From Augochlora pura (lineage: Eukaryota; Arthropoda; Insecta; Hymenoptera; Halictidae), in the NCBI RefSeq assembly GCF_028453695.1, contig NC_135781.1, positions 31,595,483 through 31,659,482 of the forward strand: 64,000 nucleotides of DNA. Reading direction: 5' to 3'. Below the pieces are notes generated by a model. The model was not told the DNA's origin. It ran no database searches and saw nothing but the letters and a program-made list of their open reading frames with translations. Of the stretch, positions 23,191-33,690 are shown one piece after another; position 1 is the stretch's first letter, and each line of letters opens with the position of its first letter. The translations under genes were made by a program, and so were the position numbers.

Positions 23191-24889
23191 TGCTAAGGAG
23201 ACTAAAAAGAATAAAAATAACTATTTTATCGAACAAATTCGTATCCCTATTTTTACAATTACAATAAAATAAAAACTCAAGGCTTAAAATAAAATATCAA
23301 GGCTCTGCCTAAAATATCAAAGCTTTCACTTCACTGTAGCAGCAAAAGAAACCTCAATTTTTTAATAATTCACCTCATAAATCATATCTATTCGACGCAT
23401 AGGCTCGGACATTCAATTCAGGATCCCGAAACCCATCGCCATTGAAACTTCGCAAATCGCAAAGGACCATATATTTGGCAGAGACGTTGATCTCTATTGC
23501 CGTGCACGGTGTACGTTCTGCTACTTCAGAAACGCGAAGCGTGTGTCGTGTCATTGGGCGCGCCCGTATCGCTAGTAGTATAGACCATTGAACGGCGCGA
23601 CGGTACGGACTTCGTGCAGAGAGATAGGAGTCGTGTGCCAGAGGTCCGACCAATGCGTTGCGCTACTACTGACTCCGCCGTGACCGGTGCCAGAAAATGC
23701 ATGCAGAAACGGCGGATTGCGACGGGCCCGGAGCGATATTAACCCTTTCAGTGGAAAACGGGTGACCATGCGAAGATAACTCGACGAATCTGACGAATTA
23801 ACTGAGGTTAACAGAAAGACTTACAAAAAGTAGAATAAAGATTGATTGCGTAAAATGAAGCTTCATAGAACGTCGACAAAGCTCACTTTTATTCGATAAC
23901 ATATTTACCACCGTCTATTTTATTTATACTCGACGCTATTTATTTTTATAGTTTCAGTCGACAATTGACTTCTGTTAGAAAGAGAATGATTTAATCAAAA
24001 CTTATTTCCTCATTACACTTTGACAATTTCGACCTGACGAATTTAAACGTTATTACAAATATTTTTCATAAAATCTCTTAATTTCTATTTTGCATTAAAG
24101 AGACGCCTGGTATTAATCGATTGCGTATAAATTCGTGACGTCGAATTTCTTGACAGTGAAAACCGACTTCCGCGGCACCAGGACTCGAAAGCCGGCGTTT
24201 CCTCCGATATTATTTGGCCCCGCTTGCCTTAAAACTGGGAATTCAATGTTTTCACAGCTCGGCGAGTGCTTGGTCTGGCAATATTGGCAAACGCCGGTCG
24301 AGTTCCTCGTTAATTATTAGGTTTATCGGCGGCCCGTGGCTTTTTAGTCGCGAAATTCGAACGGCGCGTTTTCAAAGCGCGCCGATAACAAACGGCGGAT
24401 CCGACTGCATTAGCGAGAAACAATATTCACGGGTCAATTGTCTGTGCGGCCCGGGATCGCAAGAAGTAGAATTCATCCGATCTATTACCGAACTCGAACG
24501 CGCGCGAGAGTGAGTGAATCTCGTTAAAAAATTTCGAGTTCGCCGATTAATGAAGTTTCTCGCGTGCTCGTAAAATCCTGTATTGCAACTCGCGACCAAA
24601 AAACCGACGCCACTCTGTCGCGTCGATGTTGTTCGAATAAATATCGAATCGGCCCGCAACTTTCACCGTGCACGATTCAGAATCAATTTTAATCGACGGC
24701 CGGTTCGCCCCCGTCCGTTTTCATTCCGCGTTATATAATTTTTTTGTAAACTATAAGCAGATTTGGTCGAACGGTGCATTGTCCGTTCTGTTCGATCATT
24801 CGTCGGAATTTCTATGGAAAATCGCGTAGTGGGTTAGCGTGCAGCGTGCAGGGTAGCGTGCAACAGTTGCTTACAAATCGATGATTGAT
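23191..24889. other. Intronic DNA without a gene
   Basis: Unique islands lie at about 23380-23770 and 24120-24800 with AT-rich DNA between. A single TTAACCCTTTCAG at 23739 resembles the MITE termini but has no partner. No gene is seen. Confidence 0.4.
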
Positions 24890-25480
24890 ATTGGTATCTT
24901 GATAAAGCATTGTTATGCTGTAAATATTTCAATGGTATAAATGGAAGTTGGTATAAAATAAGCTTGATGTAACTATTGATACTGTGATATATTAGTTAGT
25001 GATATTATGTTGTGTTAATGATTGATGATGTGATATATTAATAATTGTTGTTGCGATGTTATCAATCATTAATCTTGTGATGTGACAATCATCGATATTG
25101 TGATGCAATAATTATTGATATTGTGATATATCAAACAATAATAATGCGATATATTAATCATAAAAACAGTGCAATTATTGCCATATAACAATTACAAATA
25201 TTTCGACGAGTCAATCACTGATATTATGATACATCAATCACTGACTAATCATCATCACTCAAAATCACTGACTACATCAATGACTAATATTATAGTCATC
25301 CTTAATATTATATAATCACTGATACTGCAATATGTCAATCAATAACATCGTAACAAATTAATAATTGACATAACCTTAACATATCAATTGCGAATATAGT
25401 ACCCATATCATAATATAACAATTACAAGTATTCTAACAAATTAACCATTGATAATATAATAATATTATAATATATCAGTC
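24890..25480. repeat. Degenerate TTGATATTGTGATATATTAA repeat
   Basis: Imperfect 17-24 base units built on ATTGATATTGTGATATAT (or its ATATCAATCACTGATAT variant) fill nearly 600 bases. The array is old: unit length and sequence both vary. Confidence 0.7.
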
Positions 25481-25790
25481 AGTGGTGCTGTGACGTATTG
25501 TTATCGCGAGATTTACGTCGTGGTATCATAGTACGTCAAGGTCCTCCAAAATAAAGAATACAGCGTCAATCCGCATGATTTGCTTCTGCGACTGTTTTCT
25601 GGCCCATGCGAAACTTCTCGGAGAAAACATTCATCTTGAACGACGCGCCGGTGAAACGCGGCCGGATGCCCGCTCATAACTCTATAGCGACGCGGTAATG
25701 GCCACGATGAAGTAACACGTCAGCCGAGTAAACCCGCTGCTTCTTTTATCTTTTTCTTCGCTCTTCATACCCTGTTTGCCGCTACGCTCT
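25481..25790. other. Intronic DNA without a gene
   Basis: Short unique stretch. Nothing is recognised. Confidence 0.35.
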
Positions 25791-25882
25791 CCCCCCCCCC
25801 CCCTCTCTCTCTCGCCCTCCCTTTCTCTCTTTCTAGCCGACACTTCTATCCATCTTTCTCTCTCTCTAGCCGTCACTTCTAG

Positions 25883-25930
<48 letters not shown>

Positions 25931-26064
25931 AGCACTCTCTTTCTCTCTTTCTAGCCGTCACTTCTATCCCTCTCTTTCCCTCTCTTTCTCTCTCTAGCCG
26001 ACACTTCTAGCACTCTCTTTCTCTCCCTCTCTCTTTTTCTATTCCTCTCTTTCTCTCTCTCTCT
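25791..26064. repeat. C13 run and CT/TAGC microsatellite tract
   Basis: Thirteen consecutive C are followed by CTCTCT runs interrupted several times by a TCTAGCCGACACTTCTA or TCTAGCCGTCACTTCTA segment. The compound array therefore has a longer unit of about 40-70 bases. Confidence 0.9.
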
Positions 26065-26389
26065 AACTCGTTTTTTCTGTTTGTTTTCTGCTTTGGCCCG
26101 CAGCTCCGCGGAACAAGCAGGAAAAGTTATTTTCCCGCGGTTTGACGCGCTTAAGACCTACATACTCGTGGAGGAGGGGGAGGCCGGCCATTGTTTTCGC
26201 ATCGCCGAAACTTCTCGGGACTCTGTTTGATTAGAACGTTAGCTCTCGGCCCTTCTTTTGCTCCTTTTCGGAAGCGGCAATTTTTCTGATGGCTTCCGAC
26301 GCGCGAGCGAAAACCGCTGATTTCGCTATGAATTACAGCCGCCGCGGACAACTTCGCGGTTGCCGTTTGTCGGATCGTGAATTTCACGG
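26065..26389. other. Intronic DNA without a gene
   Basis: Unique GC-rich stretch. Nothing is recognised. Confidence 0.35.
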
Positions 26390-26548
26390 GCTATTATTAC
26401 TATTATTAATATTATTATTATTAATATTATTATTATACTTCCCTGCCCCCCCCCCCAAAAAAAAGATATATAATATTATTATTGCTATTACTATTTCGCT
26501 TCCCTGCCCCCTCCCCCAAAAATTATTATTATTACTATTATTATTGTT
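26390..26548. repeat. ATT microsatellite interleaved with two CTTCCCTGCCCCC blocks
   Basis: (ATT)n runs contain two copies of CTTCCCTGCCCC-C-run-AAAA about 70 bases apart (26440 and 26500), suggesting duplication of a compound unit. Confidence 0.75.
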
Positions 26549-26564
26549 GTTGTTGATAGTCCCC

Positions 26565-26659
26565 CTTCGTACTGTGCAATTTTGTTTCAGCAAATATTTC
26601 TTTACAACTTACAGTTTCAAAGATATTTGAGGTGGCAATAGTTTCGGCCCCACCCTGTA
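26565..26659 (-). mobile_element. Terminal fragment of a TACAGGGTG-ended DNA element (probable)
   Basis: Read on the minus strand from 26659, the sequence starts TACAGGGTGGGGCCGAAACT and continues as low-GC sequence with AAATATCTTTGAAACTG. TACAGGGTG is a terminus shared by many non-autonomous arthropod DNA elements and also opens the fold-back element at 41608. No opposite end was found, so this is a remnant. Confidence 0.45.
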
Positions 26660-28310
26660 CATAGCGTGGCGTTTAAAGAACTTACGCGACACCCAAACAC
26701 AAAGCTCCGTCTTGAAAAATCGTCCGACGCGTCGCAATTACATCGCAGGATCTAATTACTCGCGAGAGACACCGTGCATAGACTACGGTCGGCTCGAAAT
26801 CCGTCGCTGAGCGATCGCCAAACGGCCGTCGGATTTAATAGTCCCGTAAATTTGCCTAACTCGCCTCGAATGCCACCGCGCGCGCGGCACGGATAATATT
26901 CATTTATTCAGAGTTTCGTCGTATTTCGCCTCAAATATTGACTGCCGCGTAGTCGCGTAATTAATTCAGCGACAATCACGCGTCGACGTACAGGCCGCCG
27001 CGGGGCCCCTTCCCCCCACCCACACACCCTCTCGGCGAGGATCCCCCCAGGGGTGTGATAACGAGTAAATACGCGCGAGCAGAGACGCCGACAGATAAAA
27101 CGTTCCGGCCGTGTAACTCCGCTCGCTCGCGGTAATCAAACGGCGAGCTACCAAAGGGAAATCTCGTTGTTCGCGACTCTGAAAGCGATTTCCCGAGCTA
27201 ATTTCCCGTCTGCTGATTCCTTTAAACGGGACCGCCCGCGCACCCTCCCTCTCTTCCCAGCCCTCCGCTGCCGCCACCCGGCCTGAAAAATCCCGATCCA
27301 TGGCCGTGGGTGGCGAGAGGAGGCGAGAGCCGCCCGCGCGAATTAAGAACGGAAACGAAAGAAGTTCTCCGGATTCCGTCGGGGAACTTCGAATCGGTGG
27401 AACTTTGTTAATGAATTAAACAGCGTGGCCGCGGATCGAATGAATTTGTTAATTGCTCTCGGGGCCCACGGTTTCGACAAACGATTCTACGGACATGATT
27501 CTTTTAATATTCCCCAGCGTCTTTAGCGAAATTTTGAATCGGTTAGGAATTCTACCGATCCCGATTATTTCGTTTTTAATTAAAGGCGCGTCGGCGCGCC
27601 GGAATCCGGAAAACGGCGGCGGAAAAATGCGATTAATGAACCACTCTCGGAGCGATCAAACTATTGCCGACTATTTAACGTTGCACCAGGCATTATTACT
27701 CTTGAAACCGGAGTGTTTTAATACAGAATTTTAAAAACCCACGGTTTAATTATCCACGAAGCTATTAACAGTAACGCGTTACAAATGATATATCTTTACT
27801 CTGTATAATTAAATTAAATATAGCTTAAGAATGCGTTAATAAAGCTATAAAATTTAGAAAAATTTCGAAAGTGATATTGAAGGGTACTATGGTGAACTAT
27901 TATTACTATTAATCGACATAATACAATATTAGTTAGAAATAGCTGCAGAACGATTATGCAACTGTTGCGCCAGCAAAGATTTCTGCCGGGGACACGCGTA
28001 GGCTTTAATAAGTCTAATTGAAAATTCTCATTAGAAAAGTGACGTTTCTTTCCTCTTTTCTCCGGCCGTCACGGAAGGCGGTCCCGCGGCAAGGCGACAC
28101 GCCGGGCCACCGGCTACAAAATTGTAATTGAATCCGCGGCGTTCCCCGCATATATTCATGTCCCGGTGCCGTCTCTCCCCCGGACGGCGGCTAAATGTTA
28201 ATTAACTTTAGCGGTGAAATAAAAGCCTCGCCCGGTAAAGACCGTCCAGGTAAAATGGTCGGGCGAGAGACGGAAAAAAGGCCGCCTGCACGGCGAAATC
28301 GTGGAACTTC
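26660..28310. other. Intronic DNA without a gene
   Basis: Mostly CpG-rich unique sequence, especially 26740-27450 and 28000-28310, with AT-rich DNA at 27760-27960. The minus-strand frame 26966-27301 and plus-strand frame 27453-27734 have no domain or splice support. Nothing is identified. Confidence 0.4.
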
Positions 28311-29164
28311 CGGCTTAAATCGCCGAGAATCTTGAGCGGAATCGTCCCCTTTGTAACAATTCCAACAATTATGACAGCCGCGACAAATGTTGAGCTGTCC
28401 CCGAAGGCTTTGGCTCTCTGGAAGACAATCTTTGGGAATTTTTTAGTGGAGAACAATTGCGTCTTGTTACTTGGCATTTGGTACACTTATCAAGTGACGT
28501 TTAGAGAATATGTGCAAATATTTTTAGAGAATAATAATAATTTTATGTAGAGTTACAGCGGCGTTAGTATGGGAGTTTGTGAGAATCGTTCGTGGGCGCT
28601 GAGACTGTTTTTGTCATTTTTTTTAAGAGGGAAGAATTGGTTATGATGATTTGGAATTTAGTATGCTTTTCAAGTAGCGTTTGGACTATACTTTCAAAAT
28701 TTTTTAGTGAAGAATAAAAATTGTTTACGAAACTATAGTGATGATAGTATGAGCATTTGCGAGAACCGTTTGGCACTGAGAAAAAGACCATCTTCGTGAA
28801 TTTTTTAAAGAAAAATAAACCACTTATGGTGATTGAAAATTTTACAGGCTTTTTAAGTATCATTTGGACCAGGTGTCAAAAATTTTTCACTTGCAATAAC
28901 TTTCTATTTTCGAAAATACAGCAATAATAGTACAAACCCTCATGAAAACTGTTTTTCACCGACAATACTATCTTTGTAATTTTTTTAAACAAAAAAGCAC
29001 CAACTACGGCGTCTTTAAACATACCATATCTCTTAAATAACATTCAAACAACGTACTCAAAATTTCTCACTCACCAATAAAAACCGTCTTCGAAACTACA
29101 GCATTAATAACACAGGCATCCACATGACCTTTTTATCGCCATCAAAGCTGTCTCCATGAATTTA
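28311..29164. repeat. Diverged ~180-bp tandem repeat, about five monomers (locus 1)
   Basis: Monomer starts can be placed near 28311, 28491, 28671, 28854 and 29034, so the period is 180-183 bases. Recurrent landmarks are CAAGT-GCGTTTGGA, CAAAATTTTTTAGTGAAGAAT, ACAGC--TAATAGTA and GAATTTTTTAAA. Monomers differ by roughly a third of positions by eye, so the array is old. The last monomer is cut by the piggyBac insertion at its GAATTTATTAA. A second locus of the same family is at 37560-38100. Confidence 0.8.
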
Positions 29165-29168
29165 TTAA

Positions 29169-29417
29169 CCGCTTCGTTCTCACGGACGTGTATACACGCG
29201 CCGCGATATCGTTCACGCAGCCCCACAGACGCGTAAACACGCGCCGCGCTACCGTTCACGGAGTTTCACAGACGCGTAAACACGCGCCGCGATATCGTTC
29301 ACGCAGCCCCACAGACGCGTAAACACGCGCCCCGCTATCGTTCACGGAGTCTCACAGACGCGTAAACACGCGCCGCGTTATCATTCACGGAGTCTCACGG
29401 ACGTGTACACACACGCC
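29169..29417 (+). repeat. Left terminal inverted repeat with 43-bp subterminal units
   Basis: A 12-base cap (CCGCTTCGTTCT) is followed by five units of 43 bases starting at 29181, 29224, 29267, 29310 and 29353, and a partial sixth at 29396. Each unit opens CACAGACGCGTAAACACGCG or CACGGACGTGTATACACGCG and closes GTTCACGCAG or GTTCACGGAG. The CpG density is very high. Such arrays are probably repeated transposase or host-factor binding sites (inference). Confidence 0.9.
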
Positions 29418-29505
29418 TACTGATTTGCTCCGTCTGGAGAGACTAAGTTTGTGGTTAGTACTAATTTGTAATTTCATTTAGTGTACGTTTGACTGTTCTG
29501 CAAAG

Positions 29506-31140
29506 ATGACCACCATGCGACGATCTAGAAATCGAATTATTAGTGATAGTAGTAGTGAAAGTGAAAGTGCTGTGGAAAGTGATATGACTGACGAGGATGT
29601 TCCTTTGTGCGAAAGATGGAAAAATATTTTACGCCAAAGAAAATGGAATATTCCTACTGCCACGCAAAATTTTACGCCACAAGTTTGGAGGTACAGCGAT
29701 TTACATCACGGTGTGTTACCCCAATCTGGTATATCAGAAGATAGTTCTTTTCTTCAAATCTTCAAATTTTTTTTTTGTGAAGAACTCATAGAGTTAATTG
29801 TGAAGGAGACTAATAAATACAGCCGAAAGCAAGGTTTCTCCAGATCTCAGTTTCATGTATCTAGTAATGATTTGCACTGTTTTTTTGCAATTATTATTCA
29901 TATGAGTATTGTTCGCTTGCCGAAGATGTCCATGTATTGGAATACAAAGGCAATGTATAATTTTGTGTTTATTAGACAAATCATGTCAAAAAAAAAGTTT
30001 TTCAATATTTTGCGATTCCTTCATTTCACTAGTGTTGATGCAAATAATAATGAAATTAGAAAGACCGAAAAAATCCAATCCGTCATGGATATTCTTATTT
30101 GTCGTTTTCAAATGGCATATCGACCAAGACAGAACATTGTAGTCGACGAAAGTCTGTTATTATGGAAAGGCAGACTTTCTTTCAAGCAATACATTAGCAG
30201 CAAACGTGCAAGATTCGGCGTGAAATCATTTATTTTAGCCGAATCAGAGACAGGATATATTTATAATTTGAAATTATATGATGGACGCATATCAAATGAA
30301 GGACAGTCCAGATTAGGAAAGTCGGGTTCAATTGTAATGAATTTGTCAAGAAATTTATTAAATGAAGGACGAACCATATACTTAGACAACTGGTATACTT
30401 CCCCCGCATTATATGAGGAGTTACATAAATATAAAACACATGCGTGTGGTACCGTTCGAATGAATAGAAGAGGTTTGCCATGCGACGAAAAAATAAAAAA
30501 AATAAAAAGTTTGAATAAAGGTGAGCTGACAGTGCGCTATAACAAATTCATGACATTTAGTGCGTGGAAAGATAAAAGAGTGGTAGCGCTTCTCAGCACC
30601 GTACATACCCCAGAGTTGGTAGCCACAGATAAAGTTGATAAAAAAACGGGGCAACCCATTAAAAAACCAAACGTAGTGTTAGCTTATAATATGCACATGG
30701 GTGCTGTTGATCACACAGATCAAATTTTACATGGCATTGGATCATTTAGGAAAACAATCAAATGGTACAAAAAGTATTTCTTTTATTTATTAGATATTGC
30801 TATATGCAATGCACATGCAATTTGGAACTGCCTCCATGTAAACCGAAAAAGTTTGTGCGAAGTGAAAGAAGATTTAATATTGCAGTTACTAAATAACTAC
30901 AACGATCCAACAGAGAATTTTCATCGGAAAGGAAGGAGGAATCATCTTCATCCATTGCGACTGCAATCTAGATGTTTCTTAAAAAAATTACAGCCAACAA
31001 ATAAGAAATCTATGCCGATGAGACGGTGTGTATGGTGCAGGCAACAATCGATTCGCAAAGAAACCAGATATCATTGTATCAATTGTGATGTTGCATTATG
31101 TGCAGTTCCTTGTTTTGAATTATATCATACAGAGCAATAA
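29506..31140 (+). CDS. piggyBac transposase, 544 aa, intact
   Basis: It encodes the nuclear enzyme that excises and reinserts the element at TTAA by hairpin-intermediate cut-and-paste. Residues 1-32 are an acidic Ser/Glu/Asp-rich leader, usual for the family. The DDE/D-type catalytic core follows: VVDES with Asp214, YLDNWYTS with Asp294, and YNMHMGAVDHTDQ with Asp402. These match in spacing and context the three catalytic aspartates of characterised piggyBac enzymes. Residues 508-541 form a Cys/His zinc-binding C-terminus (CVWC, HCINC, CAVPC). The length fits the family norm of about 550-600 residues, with no stop or frameshift. The first ATG has context AAAGATGA; a second ATG three codons in is also possible. 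Low GC (about 38%) contrasts with the GC-rich ends. The AATAAA at 31139-31144 overlaps the stop codon. Confidence 0.96.
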   Translation: MTTMRRSRNRIISDSSSESESAVESDMTDEDVPLCERWKNILRQRKWNIPTATQNFTPQVWRYSDLHHGVLPQSGISEDSSFLQIFKFFFCEELIELIVKETNKYSRKQGFSRSQFHVSSNDLHCFFAIIIHMSIVRLPKMSMYWNTKAMYNFVFIRQIMSKKKFFNILRFLHFTSVDANNNEIRKTEKIQSVMDILICRFQMAYRPRQNIVVDESLLLWKGRLSFKQYISSKRARFGVKSFILAESETGYIYNLKLYDGRISNEGQSRLGKSGSIVMNLSRNLLNEGRTIYLDNWYTSPALYEELHKYKTHACGTVRMNRRGLPCDEKIKKIKSLNKGELTVRYNKFMTFSAWKDKRVVALLSTVHTPELVATDKVDKKTGQPIKKPNVVLAYNMHMGAVDHTDQILHGIGSFRKTIKWYKKYFFYLLDIAICNAHAIWNCLHVNRKSLCEVKEDLILQLLNNYNDPTENFHRKGRRNHLHPLRLQSRCFLKKLQPTNKKSMPMRRCVWCRQQSIRKETRYHCINCDVALCAVPCFELYHTEQ

Positions 31141-31144
31141 TAAA
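31139..31144 (+). terminator. Candidate polyadenylation signal of the transposase
   Basis: AATAAA overlaps the TAA stop codon (31138-31140). A second AT-rich stretch follows before the right inverted repeat, so cleavage could occur within about 30 bases. It is inferred from the motif only. Confidence 0.4.
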
Positions 31145-31231
31145 TTTGAAATATTTTGAAATCAATGTTTATTACTTCTATATACCGTTTCCAAAATTAA
31201 CACTTTTCCAAATTAAACTCTTTATCTAATA

Positions 31232-31523
31232 CTAGCGTGTTTACGCGTCTGTGGGACTGCGTGAACGCTAGCGCGGCGCGCGTATACGCGTCCGTGAGAC
31301 TGCGTGAACGCTAGCGCGGCGCGCGTGTACACGTCCGTGAGACTGCGTGAACGATAGCGGGGCGCGTGTTTACGCGTCTGTGGGGCTGCGTGAACGATAT
31401 CGCGGCGCGTGTTTACGCGTCTGTGAAACTCCGTGAACGGTAGCGCGGCGCGTGTTTACGCGTCTGTGGGGCTGCGTGAACGATATCGCGGCGCGTGTAT
31501 ACACGTCCGTGAGAACGAAGCGG
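31232..31523 (-). repeat. Right terminal inverted repeat with 43-bp subterminal units
   Basis: Read inward from 31523: a 12-base cap, then six 43-base units (31469-31511, 31426-31468, 31383-31425, 31340-31382, 31297-31339, 31254-31296) and a 22-base partial unit. The first three units and most of the fourth match the left end exactly; the first difference is at the position corresponding to 29346. Units five and six are of the CACGGACG type and carry GCTAGCG, a variant absent from the left array. Confidence 0.9.
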
Positions 31524-31527
31524 TTAA

Positions 31528-32657
31528 TAAACCTTCGCGCCAAATTCGTTGAATCGATAACAACGATCTCCTAAATACCGAGAACGTTAATCCCAAGTCC
31601 GCGTCACAATTCCAGCCGCGAGGACCGCTTAAGAAACACGTAGCCGACTCTCTCAAGATCGAATTCGCCGCGGCAGGTGAGCCGATAGTTTCTTGTACAC
31701 CGAGTTCAGTCGAAGTTGGCGATAATAGCTCGCCGACCGGAAGCGGAAGATATCGGCCGAAGAAGCCAAGAGTTATTCGATTTGCCAGACGATAATCAAC
31801 GCGGAGAGAGAGAGAGAGAGAGAGAGAAGAGAGGGTAGGGAGGGAGGACCCCGGCTATAAACGTTTCAAGTTGCGCCCGTATCCGAAAGCCCGCGTAATT
31901 ACGAATGCGCGGGACGCCCTAAGATCGCTCGACGAGTGCCTCCTCCTCGGACGAAAGCAGCACTCCAAGTTCGGGCTGGCTTTCGAGGCGCGCTCTATTC
32001 TAACCGTTCCGGTTACGTGGGCTTAACGAGCTGATCGCCGAGGCGTGTATAATGCGACGCGCGAAACTCGCGGCGGCCCACTTTTGTCGTCGTAATTAAC
32101 CCTCGACGGTGATAAGCGGACGCCGTTCTTTACATTCGAATCGGTCGGGTATCGAACGAACAAAAATGGCGGAATTCGAGGTTGGCCGGTGGCCAAGATA
32201 TTTTTACACAAATGCAGCGGCTTTGTAAATTATTTCAAAATTAATTAACTAATAAAAAAAAATTCGTTAATACCTCATACACAGCCTATTTTATTCCATT
32301 TCGAAATCGACCGGTCCTTGCTGGAAAATCCTATAGTATAGTAATTTTAATGGCGGAGTTATATACCTATATTATAGTAATTTTAATCGCAGAGTCGCCA
32401 CTCGAGTGCTAAGAGTTAACAAAAGAACGCTCCGCGATGACTTCGCGTCTGCGAGCGAACCAAAGTCAACTGATACAAATGCCTAAAGCCTGTACCATAA
32501 ACGTTTGTCCTTGACAGGTGCGCGGGCATCCGCCGTGCGGGCAGACCACGTCGCTCGTTATTGGCTCAATTACACCGCGTTAGCCCGTTGCTCTGTAAAC
32601 AACCGTGCGCGATAATATAATACCGATGACGTTAGGCGAGTCGCGTAACAAAGCGGT
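31528..32657. other. Intronic DNA without a gene
   Basis: Unique CpG-rich sequence with a GA run at 31805-31830. A short duplication containing TATAGTATAGTAATTTTAAT and TATTATAGTAATTTTAATCG lies at 32331-32390. No gene is seen. Confidence 0.4.
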
Positions 32658-32674
32658 GGGGGGGGGGGGGGGGG
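32658..32674 (+). repeat. G17 mononucleotide run
   Basis: Seventeen consecutive G follow AAGCGGT and are followed by AGGGACC. On the sense strand of the inferred intron this could form a G-quadruplex in DNA or pre-mRNA. Runs of this length are often miscounted in sequencing. Confidence 0.9.
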
Positions 32675-33290
32675 AGGGACCAACGGTCTCGTTGCGCAAA
32701 CACGATCAGACGAGGATTATGATTATGTTGAATCGACGAGCGTTACAGCGGATTAGCGAATCCAGAGTCGGTCTAACCAGCGCGAGCACGCCGCGCGCAC
32801 GGATAGACAGCCGGTATTCAACGATGAGACCCGTGCCGGCGCGCTCTCTGTTTGCCCATGATTGCTCCAATTTCGGGCCGGGTATACTAAAAGCTTATGG
32901 CTTTGACGCGAAACCTTTCATTCAACCTCTACGTTTAGACATCGGAGAATGTATTCCGTTGCGGACTTAATGAGATACCGCGGCGCGCGCGCGGCCCGGC
33001 CACGGCATTATTGATAGCTGTTGCCGACGGTGGACGTCCAAGTCCTATGGGGAAAATGGTAATCCTTAACGCTTTATGGCTGTTCCCATGGTAAACATTT
33101 CTGTTAGTATAGTTAGGGTGATTCAATGAACTAGCGTTTTTGTATTTTTATAATATTCTAGATTAAACAATATTTATTTTATCTATTTTATTTATTTTAT
33201 TTTTTTCAGTTTTATCTATTTTATTTGTTTTAATTTTATCTTGTTTATCTCTTTTTATTTTACAATGGTTATTGAATCTCCTTATGTGAT
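32675..33290. other. Intronic DNA without a gene
   Basis: Unique GC-rich part to about 33050, then TTTTATTTATTTTATC-like simple sequence at about 33165-33265. No gene is seen. Confidence 0.4.
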
Positions 33291-33690
33291 ATTATTATAT
33301 TACATTATGTAATACTGTTGTATTACTGTACGTAATATTACTATATTACTCCATATAATATTATTATTATTATTATTATTATTTTTATACCACAATTCAT
33401 CGAGGCTCACCAAAAACAAATTTCAACTTAGAAACTCCAATTTACTTGCACAGCCAGAGAGAAACAAATATATAGAAAGTCCATTTTCTAACCTCAAACT
33501 TGCAAATTAATTTGACTGTTTTCAAACGCGATAATGAATTAATGAAAATTATTTATCTTATCTTTGTCCATATTATATTTCAGAAAGCTCTCTATTATGC
33601 ATTTCATCCTTAATGTATTTATATATTATAAATTATATATTATGAATTATATATTATAAATTATGTATTATAAATTATATATATTTTGGA
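33291..33690. repeat. AT-rich low-complexity DNA
   Basis: TATTACATTATGTAATA words and an (ATT)n run (33358-33382) are followed, after a unique interval, by TATAAATTATATATTA palindromic repeats at 33618-33685. Confidence 0.75.

Larger units (their letters stand above)
29165..31527 (+). mobile_element. Complete piggyBac-superfamily transposon
   Basis: TTAA occurs at 29165-29168 and again at 31524-31527, the target duplication specific to piggyBac elements. Between them 2,355 bases begin CCGCTTCGTTCT and end with its exact inverse. Long inverted repeats follow from both ends, identical for about 177 bases by eye. They are made of five 43-bp tandem units plus a partial one on the left and six plus a partial one on the right. 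A single uninterrupted transposase frame lies between. Identical ends and an open frame suggest recent insertion. It sits inside the 33-kb eva-1 intron, in the gene's orientation. Confidence 0.95.
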
